Source: Mesopusillimonas faecipullorum
GTDB taxonomy: Bacteria; Pseudomonadota; Gammaproteobacteria; Burkholderiales; Burkholderiaceae_B
Length of the DNA stretch: 64,000 bases
Direction: 5' to 3'
Assembly (NCBI RefSeq): GCF_020539505.1
Contig: NZ_JACDXW010000001.1
Span: 649,720 to 713,719 of the forward strand
The position numbers were made by a program, and so were the translations under genes. Below, piece after piece: positions 37,137-44,913 of the stretch (positions are counted from its first letter, which is position 1; each line of letters opens with the position of its first letter). The notes below the pieces were generated by a model. It worked only from the letters and a program-made list of their open reading frames with translations. It did no database searches and was not told the DNA's origin.

Positions 37137-38468
37137 ATGAACACACCGCTGCTGACCACTGGGCTACTGATCGCCGCCTGGCTTGTTTTGGTTTGGTTTA
37201 CCGTTTGGCGCCCCGCCCGTCTGCGGCACGAGCAACGCCGTGAGCGTGAAGCAGCTTTAACACCAGAGCGCATCGCCGTGATTTATGCCAGCCAGGGCGG
37301 CACCGCCACTGAGTTGGCCGAACGTACTGCCGCCTCGCTGGGAGCCAGAGCCCTTGTCATTCCCCTCAACGAGCTAGAGCCGGCTTCGCTGGCCCGCTTC
37401 GGCACGGCATTATTTGTGGTCAGCACTTATGGTGAGGGCGACCCTCCCGATATGGCGCAAGGTTTTTATCGCCAGGCGCTGCAATGGCAAACCACCGCTG
37501 GCTTGACCTCATTGCGTTTCGGCATGCTGGCTTTAGGGGACAGCAGCTATCAGCAATTCTGCGGCTTTGGTCGCCAGATGCAAGAATGGCTTAGCAGCCA
37601 GGGTGCCCAGCCCCTGTTCGAAACCGTACAGGTCGACCGGCTGGACGAAGCCGCACTACAACAGTGGCAAACCCATCTTAATCAGCACTTCCAGGCCCAG
37701 TCTTGGCAAGACATTCCGGCGACACCATGGCGCTTGGTGCAGCGTTCGCAACTTAATCCAGGCAGTCAAGGCGCGCCATGCTACGAGCTTCTGCTGGAAT
37801 GCCAAGCGCCTGAGTCTGCCTCTTGGGAAGCCGGAGATATTGCCCAGATTGCCATAGGCGATAGCGGGCAACAGCGCGATTACTCGATTGCCTCTACCCC
37901 ATCGGAAGGCCGCTTACGCTTGCTGGTACGCCAGCAGCAGCAAGCAGACGGCTCGCCAGGGCTGGGCAGCTACTGGCTGACGCAAAGCTTGGCCCTAGGC
38001 GGCGAGCTCCAGTTGCATCTACGCCGTAACGCCCAATTTCATCTCAGCACCGACGACAGGCCAGCCATTTTCATTGGCAACGGAACCGGCTTGGCCGGGC
38101 TGCGCGCCTTGATTCAGACCCGTCATGAGCGTGGTCAAAAAGCGAATTGGCTATTGTTCGGTGAACGCCAGCGCGCCTGCGACTTCTTCTGGCAAGACAT
38201 CCTGACGCAATGGCTGGCGCAAGGAACACTGGAAAAGCTGGATTTGGCTTTCTCTCGCGATCAAGCCGAAAAGCGCTACGTGCATCACGCCTTGCGCGAA
38301 GCCACTGCGCAGCTAAAAGACTGGGTCGCCCGCGGCGCAGTGCTTTACGTATGCGGCAGCCGCGAAGGCATGGCCCAAGATGTTGACCAAGCGCTCAGAG
38401 ACATTCTGGGCGCACATGGCTACGAAGATTTGCTCAAGCGCGGCGGCTACCGACGCGACGTGTATTAA
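37137..38468 (+). CDS. Flavodoxin/ferredoxin-NADP reductase family protein (SiR-FP-like)
   Basis: A 443-residue protein with an N-terminal membrane helix (LLTTGLLIAAWLVLVWFTVW). A flavodoxin domain follows (IYASQGGTATELAERTAAS for FMN phosphate binding, VSTYGEGDPPD, LALGDSSYQQFC), then an FAD domain with RDYSIAS and an NADPH domain with FIGNGTGLAGLRALI, LFGERQRACDFFW and VYVCGS-type end (VLYVCGSREGMA). It resembles the flavoprotein of sulfite reductase or cytochrome P450 reductase. The anchor and its cluster suggest it supplies electrons to PepSY/flavinylated proteins, a ferric-reductase role; the sulfite-reductase haemoprotein is not nearby. Confidence 0.85.
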   Translation: MNTPLLTTGLLIAAWLVLVWFTVWRPARLRHEQRREREAALTPERIAVIYASQGGTATELAERTAASLGARALVIPLNELEPASLARFGTALFVVSTYGEGDPPDMAQGFYRQALQWQTTAGLTSLRFGMLALGDSSYQQFCGFGRQMQEWLSSQGAQPLFETVQVDRLDEAALQQWQTHLNQHFQAQSWQDIPATPWRLVQRSQLNPGSQGAPCYELLLECQAPESASWEAGDIAQIAIGDSGQQRDYSIASTPSEGRLRLLVRQQQQADGSPGLGSYWLTQSLALGGELQLHLRRNAQFHLSTDDRPAIFIGNGTGLAGLRALIQTRHERGQKANWLLFGERQRACDFFWQDILTQWLAQGTLEKLDLAFSRDQAEKRYVHHALREATAQLKDWVARGAVLYVCGSREGMAQDVDQALRDILGAHGYEDLLKRGGYRRDVY

Positions 38469-38484
38469 CACCCACGCCTGCCCC

Positions 38485-38922
38485 TTAGGCGCGAATAATG
38501 GCCCTTAGCGTTTCGATCAACCGAGTGGAATGCTCGGGGTCGAGTTTTTCCAGCAAACGCTGTTGATGCACCAAGGCGCGATCGCACAGGCTGCTGATTA
38601 AACGAGTGCCTTTGGGCGTAATCTGCACGACAGTCTGACGCCTATCGGTACGGGCGGTGGTCAAGGTGACCAAGCCCTCTTGCTCTAGCCGGGGCAGCAC
38701 TTTGCTTAGGGTAGGCTGTTTGGTAACGGCCAAGCGCGCCACCTCGCCCACGATTTCGCCTTCCCCCTCGATCAAACTACCCAAAACGCGCCACTCGGTA
38801 ACGGTAAGCCCCGCCTTGCGCACTTCTTTGTGGAATTCGTCGGACACACGATGGCTGGCCATCGCCAGCAATGAGGCGAGGTAACGGTGTACGAATCGGG
38901 GCTGCGCTTCTTCGATCTGCAT
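38485..38922 (-). CDS. MarR family transcriptional regulator
   Basis: A 145-residue winged-helix regulator. It has LASLLAMASHRVSDEFHKEV, the DNA-recognition region VTEWRVLGSLIEGEGEIVGEVARLAVTKQPTLSKVLPRLEQEGL (key VTKQPTLSKVLPRLEQEG), then TLTTARTDRRQTVVQITPKG, the wing. It is divergent from the catabolic cluster with an ATATGAA-TT-TTCATAT palindrome between, so it probably represses it and responds to a pathway compound. In iad-type auxin loci the corresponding MarR (IadR) responds to indole-3-acetate. The start at this ATG fits length; a longer frame to 39054 is unlikely. Confidence 0.88.
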   Translation of the reverse strand: MQIEEAQPRFVHRYLASLLAMASHRVSDEFHKEVRKAGLTVTEWRVLGSLIEGEGEIVGEVARLAVTKQPTLSKVLPRLEQEGLVTLTTARTDRRQTVVQITPKGTRLISSLCDRALVHQQRLLEKLDPEHSTRLIETLRAIIRA

Positions 38923-39095
38923 GAAAAATCCCAGGCAAAAAACGGGCATCGCGCCGTCCAAATACGCGGCGCATCTAGATGATAAGCCAAAGGGCAGATG
39001 CGCTTGGGGCACCTGGGGCAAATACCCATAAACAGACCGGGTAATGGTTTGCACGGATATCCAAGCTCTGGCCCTGGCAATAGAATTTCGATAAT

Positions 39096-39111
39096 ATATG
39101 AATTTTCATAT
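39096..39111. promoter_or_regulatory. Palindromic operator candidate for the adjacent MarR
   Basis: ATATGAATTTTCATAT is a perfect 7-2-7 palindrome in an AT-rich island within the divergent MarR/oxidoreductase intergenic region, about 95 bases before the oxidoreductase start and 174 from the MarR start. Size and symmetry fit MarR dimers. Confidence 0.6.
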
Positions 39112-39207
39112 TTTACCGGCAGCCTTCTCATTCGGGTTCGGCAGCGCTTCTTTTTCCCCTCCGGGGCGTACACTGGCTATATCGCCCACAGCCCTTCAGG
39201 ATCCACC

Positions 39208-41427
39208 ATGGCAGAACGTTCCTTTAAGAAAGAAGTCCAGCAGTTACGCATCGGCGCAGGAGAAGAATTCCGCGGCGAAGGTATCCTGGCAGTCACCAAG
39301 GCCCTCCTGCAGTCCGGCGTCGGTTACGTCGGCGGCTATCAGGGCTCGCCTATTTCCCACCTTATGGACGTCTTGGCCGACGCCCAAGAAATCCTCGAAG
39401 AGCTGGGCGTACATTTCGAAGCCAGCGCCTCTGAAGCCACTGCTGCCGCCACCTTATCGGCATCGGTCATGTACCCCATTCGCGGTGCCGTCACCTGGAA
39501 ATCCACGGTGGGCACCAACGTGGCGTCCGACGCCCTTTCCAACCTTGCCTCGGGCGGCGTCACCGGGGGTGCCTTGGTCATTGTGGGCGAAGACTACGGC
39601 GAAGGTTCGTCCATCATGCAAGAGCGTACCCATGCCTTTGCCATGAAATCGCAAATGTGGATGCTGGACCCTCGCCCCAACCTGGAAAGCATGACCCAGG
39701 CCGTCGAAAACGGTTTCCAGCTTTCTGAAGCCAGCAACACGCCTGTATTTCTGCAAATGCGCATCCGTGGCTGTCACGTACACGGGCGTTTCATCGCCAA
39801 AGACAACAAACGCCCCGAGTTCACGCTGGCCCAGGCCCTAGAGAACCCCAAACGCGACCTCAGCCGTATCGTTCTGCCGCCCGCCGCCTACGTGCACGAG
39901 CACGAGAAGGTCAAGCAACGCTGGCCCGCCGCAGTCAAGTTCATCACCGAAAAGAAACTCAACGAGTTCTTCGAGGGCGACCTGCAAGAATTGGGCATCA
40001 TTTTGCAAGGCGGCATCTACAACAACGTCATCCGTGCCTTGCAGCTGCTGGGTCTGGCCGATAACTTCGGCAACAGCCGCATCCCGCTGTACGTCATGAA
40101 CGTGACCTATCCAGTGATCGACACCGAGGTGGTAGGTTTCTGCGAAGGCAAGAAAGCCGTGTTGATGCTGGAAGAAGGCCAGCCCAACTACATCGAACAA
40201 AACATCCATACCATTTTGCGTCAAGCCGGTGTCACCACCGTTCTTGAAGGCAAAGGTATGCTGCCCTTGGCCGGCGAATACTCTACCGTCGTGGCGCGCG
40301 ACGGCCTGCAGGCTTTCCTCGAAAAGCACAGCCCCGAAGCGCTGCCACACATCGCTGATGCCACTCCTGTAGACGCCACTGCCGCCATGCACGTCGAACA
40401 GGTTTCCCGCCCGAAACCTGCACCGGCTGTCGTCGAAAAGCCCATCATGATTCAGCGCCATGCCGCCGATATGGCCAAAGTCGTGCCGCCCAGGCCCGCC
40501 GGTTTCTGTACCGGCTGTCCCGAGCGCCCCATCTTTGCCGCGCTGTCGCTGGTTCAGCAAGACATGGGCGACCACCATATTTCGTGCGACATCGGCTGCC
40601 ACCTGTTCTCGATTCTGCCGCCGTTCAACCTGGGTGCCACCACCATGGGCTATGGCCTGGGCGGCGCCAGTGCTGCCGCCTTCAACGTCGAAGCCGGCAA
40701 GCGTCCTATCGCCATGATGGGCGACGGTGGTTTCTGGCATAACGGCCTGACCTCGGGCGTCGGTAACGCAGTCTTCAATAAGTACGACGGCGTCATCCTC
40801 ATCATCGACAACTACTACGCCGCTGCTACCGGTGGCCAAGACGTACTGTCTTCGCGTGCCGAGAACCTGTTCCGTTCTACTAAACACCCTATCGAGAAGG
40901 CCGTACGCGGTGTGGGGGCAAAATGGGTACGCACCCTGGACCGCACCTACGACGTCGCCAAAATGAAGGCCACGCTGGAAGAGGCCCTGACCACCAAGGA
41001 AAAAGGCCCCAAGATCATCATCGCTCAGTCAGAGTGCATGCTGAACAAGCAGCGTCGTATCAAGCCGCAGTTCAACAAAGCCGTAAAAGCCGGCAAGCGC
41101 GTCGTGAAAGAACGTTTTGGTGTTGACGCTGACGTCTGCACCGGTGATCACGCCTGTATCCGTCTCTCTGGTTGCCCCTCTTTGTCCGTGCGCGACAGCG
41201 GCGATCCGCTCAAGGTAGACCCCGTGGCCTACATCGACAACACCTGCGTGGGCTGCGGTAACTGCGGCGAAGTTTCGCACGCAGCTGTGCTGTGCCCTTC
41301 GTTCTATCGTGCCGACGTCATTCATAACCCCACCCAGTGGGATCAGTTCAAGGCACGCGTGCGCAAGCGCGTTATCGACTTCCTTCAAGCCCGCCGCACC
41401 CGCCGCCTGAAGCAATACGCATTCTAA
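39208..41427 (+). CDS. Indolepyruvate ferredoxin oxidoreductase alpha-like subunit
   Basis: A 739-residue fused alpha/beta-type 2-oxoacid:acceptor oxidoreductase. The N-terminal pyruvate-binding domain has GVGYVGGYQGSPIS, shown by GYQGSP; the TPP domain has MGDGGFWHNG (GDG from residue 505) and the downstream IIDNYYAAATGGQ. The C-terminus is a ferredoxin with CTGDHACIRLSGCP and CVGCGNCGEVSHAAVLCP (Cys680/683/686/696). It oxidatively decarboxylates an arylpyruvate or aryl-glyoxylate to an acyl-CoA. In this cluster I infer isatinate (2-aminophenylglyoxylate) to anthraniloyl-CoA. The ATG is preceded by AGGA; the frame runs on upstream without support. Confidence 0.88.
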   Translation: MAERSFKKEVQQLRIGAGEEFRGEGILAVTKALLQSGVGYVGGYQGSPISHLMDVLADAQEILEELGVHFEASASEATAAATLSASVMYPIRGAVTWKSTVGTNVASDALSNLASGGVTGGALVIVGEDYGEGSSIMQERTHAFAMKSQMWMLDPRPNLESMTQAVENGFQLSEASNTPVFLQMRIRGCHVHGRFIAKDNKRPEFTLAQALENPKRDLSRIVLPPAAYVHEHEKVKQRWPAAVKFITEKKLNEFFEGDLQELGIILQGGIYNNVIRALQLLGLADNFGNSRIPLYVMNVTYPVIDTEVVGFCEGKKAVLMLEEGQPNYIEQNIHTILRQAGVTTVLEGKGMLPLAGEYSTVVARDGLQAFLEKHSPEALPHIADATPVDATAAMHVEQVSRPKPAPAVVEKPIMIQRHAADMAKVVPPRPAGFCTGCPERPIFAALSLVQQDMGDHHISCDIGCHLFSILPPFNLGATTMGYGLGGASAAAFNVEAGKRPIAMMGDGGFWHNGLTSGVGNAVFNKYDGVILIIDNYYAAATGGQDVLSSRAENLFRSTKHPIEKAVRGVGAKWVRTLDRTYDVAKMKATLEEALTTKEKGPKIIIAQSECMLNKQRRIKPQFNKAVKAGKRVVKERFGVDADVCTGDHACIRLSGCPSLSVRDSGDPLKVDPVAYIDNTCVGCGNCGEVSHAAVLCPSFYRADVIHNPTQWDQFKARVRKRVIDFLQARRTRRLKQYAF

Positions 41428-41438
41428 GAGACGTCACA

Positions 41439-42992
41439 ATGAGCGAACGTACCCAATTACATCCTGGCACCCCCATCAAGATCGCCATTCTCGCCATGGG
41501 CGGCCAAGGCGGCGGCGTTCTGGCCGACTGGCTGGTCGATATGGCCGAGCACGCCCACTGGTGGGCCCAAACCACATCCGTACCGGGCGTGGCGCAGCGC
41601 ACCGGCGCCACTATTTATTACGTCGAACTTCTTCCCGAATCCGACGTAGCCGCCGCAGGTCGCCAGCCCGCACTGGCTTTGATGCCTACCCCCGGCGACG
41701 TAGACTTGGTGGTCTCTGCCGAGCTGATGGAAGCCGGCCGCGCCATGCAGCGCGAACTGGTTTCGCCTGAGCGCACCGTGTTCATTACCTCGTCGCACCG
41801 CAGCTACGCCGTGGGCGAAAAATCGGCTCCCGGCAACGGCATCAGCGACCCCAACAAAGTCATTGAAGCCGGTCGCGAATGCGCCAAGCGCTTTATGTGC
41901 TTCGACCTGCAAGCTTTGGCCGACAAAGCCGGCAGCGTGATCAGCGCCAGTTTGTTCGGCGCCATCGCCGGTAGCGGCGCGCTGCCTTTCACGCGCGAAG
42001 ACTTCGAAGAAACCATACGCCGTGGCGGTCTGGGTGTAGAAAACAGCCTGAAAGCTTTCGCCAACGGCTTTGAAGCGGCTCACAACGCTCCCGAACAGGC
42101 TGAGTTGCTCGACCTGACCCGCCCCATGCCTGAAGTCCCGACATCGGCCAAGCATGCCAGCATCAACAAACTGCTGGACAGCATACGCCAGGACTTCCCC
42201 GAAGTTGCTCAGCCCATGCTGGTTGCCGGCTTGCGTCGCACCATAGATTTTCAGGACGTCGCCTATGGACGCCAATACCTGGCAACCCTGAAAGAGTTGA
42301 ACCAACTTGAAGCCCAGCACGGCGGCGCCGACAAACAGTGGTCGCTCACTGTAGCGGCAGCCCGTTATGTCGCGGTGGCCATGGCTTATGACGACGTCAT
42401 CCGCGTGGCCGACCTCAAAACCCGCGGCGAACGTTTTGCCCGCGTGCAAAAAGAAATCGGCGTCAAAGAAGGCCAGTTGATCTACACCACCGAATACATG
42501 CATCCCCAGCTCGACGAGGTCTGTGGCACCATGCCCGCACCCCTGGGCAAATGGATATTGAACTCGGCCGGCATGCGCCGCGTGATCGAACCGTTCTGCC
42601 GCAAAGGCCGCTTCATGCAAACCGGCACGCTGTCGGGCTTTTTGCTGCTGTACAGCTTGTCGGGCATGCGTCGCTTTCGTCGCAGCACGCTGCGCCATCA
42701 GATAGAACGCAAAAGCCTGGACGCCTGGCTGGATCTCGTCCGCAAGACCCTGCCCATAGACCACGACCTGGCGGTGGAAATCGTTGAGTGCCGCCGACTC
42801 GTCAAGGGCTACAGCGACACGCACGTCAGGGGTTCCAGCAAATACCTGAAACTCCTGGATGCGGCGCAACACCTTTCCGGCAAACCCGAAGCCGCACAAA
42901 AGCTCAGGCAATTACGCGACGCCGCCCTGGCCGACGCCGAGGGCAAGCAGTTAGACGCCATGCTGCAACAAGACAGGCTGGCTCTGGCCTGA
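41439..42992 (+). CDS. Indolepyruvate oxidoreductase beta-like subunit with DUF6537-type tail
   Basis: A 517-residue partner of the preceding subunit. The N-terminal gamma/beta-type domain binds CoA and contacts the catalytic subunit: ILAMGGQGGGVLADWLVD (Gly-rich), TSVPGVAQRTGATIYYVEL, and VDLVVSAELMEAGRA. An extra C-terminal region of about 300 residues (FQDVAYGRQYLATLKELN, PLGKWILNSAGMRRV, LDLVRKTLPIDHDLAVEIVE) corresponds to the DUF6537 extension in long aerobic homologues. It lies 11 bases after the alpha-like gene. Such fused, O2-tolerant enzymes couple to ferredoxin or other acceptors. Confidence 0.88.
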   Translation: MSERTQLHPGTPIKIAILAMGGQGGGVLADWLVDMAEHAHWWAQTTSVPGVAQRTGATIYYVELLPESDVAAAGRQPALALMPTPGDVDLVVSAELMEAGRAMQRELVSPERTVFITSSHRSYAVGEKSAPGNGISDPNKVIEAGRECAKRFMCFDLQALADKAGSVISASLFGAIAGSGALPFTREDFEETIRRGGLGVENSLKAFANGFEAAHNAPEQAELLDLTRPMPEVPTSAKHASINKLLDSIRQDFPEVAQPMLVAGLRRTIDFQDVAYGRQYLATLKELNQLEAQHGGADKQWSLTVAAARYVAVAMAYDDVIRVADLKTRGERFARVQKEIGVKEGQLIYTTEYMHPQLDEVCGTMPAPLGKWILNSAGMRRVIEPFCRKGRFMQTGTLSGFLLLYSLSGMRRFRRSTLRHQIERKSLDAWLDLVRKTLPIDHDLAVEIVECRRLVKGYSDTHVRGSSKYLKLLDAAQHLSGKPEAAQKLRQLRDAALADAEGKQLDAMLQQDRLALA

Positions 42993-42997
42993 AGTCT

Positions 42998-43027
42998 CTA
43001 GGTCGCCGTGCTCGCACGGCGGCCTAG
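42998..43027 (+). repeat. Long hairpin between the oxidoreductase and dioxygenase genes
   Basis: CTAGGTCGCCGTGC and GCACGGCGGCCTAG form a 14-bp stem (one T-G wobble) with a two-base loop, without a T-run. It may stabilise or process the polycistronic mRNA. Confidence 0.6.
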
Positions 43028-43069
43028 ACAGGCGCAGAACCGCCACTATCCAGACCACGGAGGAAGCCA

Positions 43070-44413
43070 ATGAGCTACCGAGACAACCCCCAAGCCATCG
43101 CAGACCTGGTGCGCGCTACAGAAGTCCATCGCGACCTCTTCATCAACGAAGAAGTGTTCCAACTGGAGATGGAGCATCTTTTCGCCAACACCTGGGTTTA
43201 TGTGGGCCATGCGAGCCAAGTACCCAACACCGGAGACTTCTTCACCACCACGGTGGGCGATCAACCGGTGCTCATGATTCGTCAGGCCGACGGCGAGGTC
43301 AAAGTACTTCATAACCGTTGCCCGCATAAAGGGGTCATGGTGGTGCACGGCGCCAGCGGCAATGCCGGACGCTTTTTGCGCTGCCCTTACCACGCCTGGA
43401 ACTTCAAACTAGACGGTTCTTTGCTGGCCTTGCCACTTAAACGCGGCTACGACCCCGAACGCTTCGCTGCAGACGAAGCCAGCCACGGCATGGCGCCGGT
43501 CGAAAACGTCAAGAACTATCGTGACTTCGTTTTCGTTCGCCTGAATCCACAAGGGGTCAGCTTCGAAGAGTTTTTCGGCGAGTCGCTTTCTACCCTGGAC
43601 AACATGGTGGACCGCTCGCCCGAAGGCAAGCTTGAAGTCACAGGCGGCGTGTTGCGCTACATGCACAACTGCAACTGGAAAATGCTGGTCGACAACCAGT
43701 CCGATACCTGCCACCCCATGATCGCGCACGAATCCTCGGCCGGCACAGCAGTCAAGGTTTGGGAAGAAGCCCCCCCCGGCACCCCAAAACCCATGGCCGT
43801 CGAACAATTCGCGCCCTTTATATCGGCCTACGAATTCTTCGAAGGCATGGGCATACGCGTGTGGGAAAACGGCCACGGTCACACAGGCGTCAGCAACTCC
43901 ATTCACGCGGCGTATTCCGACGTACCCGGCTACTGGGAACAAATGGTGCAGGCTTACGGCGAAGAGCGTGCCAAAGAGATTCTGGGCGACGTGCGTCACA
44001 ACACCACGTACTTCCCCCACATTATGGTCAAAGGCCCCATACAAACGCTGCGTATCTTCAAACCGCTGGCCGCCAACAAGACGCTGGTTGAATCCTGGAC
44101 TTTCCGCCTGGTGGGCGCCCCAGACCGCTTGCTTGAACGCACCCTTATGTACAACCGCCTTATCAACGCCCCGACTTCCGTCGTCGGCCATGACGACTGC
44201 GAAATGTATGAACGTGCCCAACAAGGCCTGATGTCGCGTGGTCGCGAGTGGGTCAACGTGGCGCGCCTGTACGAACCTGGCGAGGAAGAGCGCAAGAACG
44301 AAATCACCAATGGCACCAACGAGTGGCAGATGCGCAACCAGTACCGCGCCTGGAGCCGCTATCTGACTGCCAGCATGACCACCCCCCAAAAGCAGGACAA
44401 GGAGTTCGCATGA
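43070..44413 (+). CDS. Rieske aromatic-ring dioxygenase, large subunit
   Basis: A 447-residue alpha subunit. The Rieske cluster ligands are Cys84/His86 (RCPHKG) and Cys105/His108 (CPYHAW), spaced C-x-H-x18-C-x2-H. The mononuclear iron site is DNQSDTCHPMIAH with Asp212, His215 and His220. It would insert two oxygen atoms into, or monooxygenate, an aromatic substrate. In iad-type loci the corresponding protein (IadD) starts oxidation of indole-3-acetate. The beta gene overlaps by four bases. No ferredoxin or reductase gene follows, so electrons must come from elsewhere. Confidence 0.9.
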   Translation: MSYRDNPQAIADLVRATEVHRDLFINEEVFQLEMEHLFANTWVYVGHASQVPNTGDFFTTTVGDQPVLMIRQADGEVKVLHNRCPHKGVMVVHGASGNAGRFLRCPYHAWNFKLDGSLLALPLKRGYDPERFAADEASHGMAPVENVKNYRDFVFVRLNPQGVSFEEFFGESLSTLDNMVDRSPEGKLEVTGGVLRYMHNCNWKMLVDNQSDTCHPMIAHESSAGTAVKVWEEAPPGTPKPMAVEQFAPFISAYEFFEGMGIRVWENGHGHTGVSNSIHAAYSDVPGYWEQMVQAYGEERAKEILGDVRHNTTYFPHIMVKGPIQTLRIFKPLAANKTLVESWTFRLVGAPDRLLERTLMYNRLINAPTSVVGHDDCEMYERAQQGLMSRGREWVNVARLYEPGEEERKNEITNGTNEWQMRNQYRAWSRYLTASMTTPQKQDKEFA

Positions 44414-44904
44414 GCCACTTCACCGATCAGCAACTGGTGGATTTCGTCTATGCCGAGGCACGCCTGCTTGACGAGCAACGCTTTGAACAATGGCTGGAAT
44501 TGTTTTGCGATGATGGCTATTATTGGATGCCTTTGTCCCACGACCAAACCGACCCCATTTTGCAAGGCTCGCTCATGTACGAAGACAAGCTTCTGCTTCG
44601 CGTGCGCGTAGAGCGCTTGGCGGGTCAGCGCACTTTTTCGCAGCAGCCCCGCAGCCGCAGCCATCATTTGCTGGCTCAACCTCAGATCGAGGTCGACCAC
44701 CCTTGGCATCAGCCGCAAAATGGGCAGTATGTCGTACGCGCCGCCTTTCATTACGCCGAAGCGCGCGAAGACGAGCAGAATCTGTACGCGGGCTGGGCAA
44801 CCTTGCAGTTGCAAGCGCTCGACGGTACGCTACGCATCAAACAAAAACGCGTCGATCTTCTTAACTGCGATGCTGCCCATCGCAATATCCAGTTGTTCAT
44901 GTAA
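44410..44904 (+). CDS. Rieske dioxygenase, small subunit
   Basis: A 164-residue beta subunit of cystatin-like fold. It shows DFVYAEARLLDEQRFEQWLEL, in part EARLLDEQRFEQWL, then DGYYWMPL and RVERLAGQRTFSQQPRSRSHHLL (LAGQRTF). It is benzoate/anthranilate-dioxygenase-like, structural in the alpha3beta3 complex. The ATGA overlap with alpha sets the start and indicates coupled translation. Confidence 0.88.
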   Translation: MSHFTDQQLVDFVYAEARLLDEQRFEQWLELFCDDGYYWMPLSHDQTDPILQGSLMYEDKLLLRVRVERLAGQRTFSQQPRSRSHHLLAQPQIEVDHPWHQPQNGQYVVRAAFHYAEAREDEQNLYAGWATLQLQALDGTLRIKQKRVDLLNCDAAHRNIQLFM

Positions 44905-44913
44905 GGAACCCGT

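Noticed and set aside
41457..42911. Long minus-strand frame opposite the oxidoreductase beta-like gene
   Set aside because: Antisense of a well-supported gene on the plus strand; composition is typical of a shadow frame.
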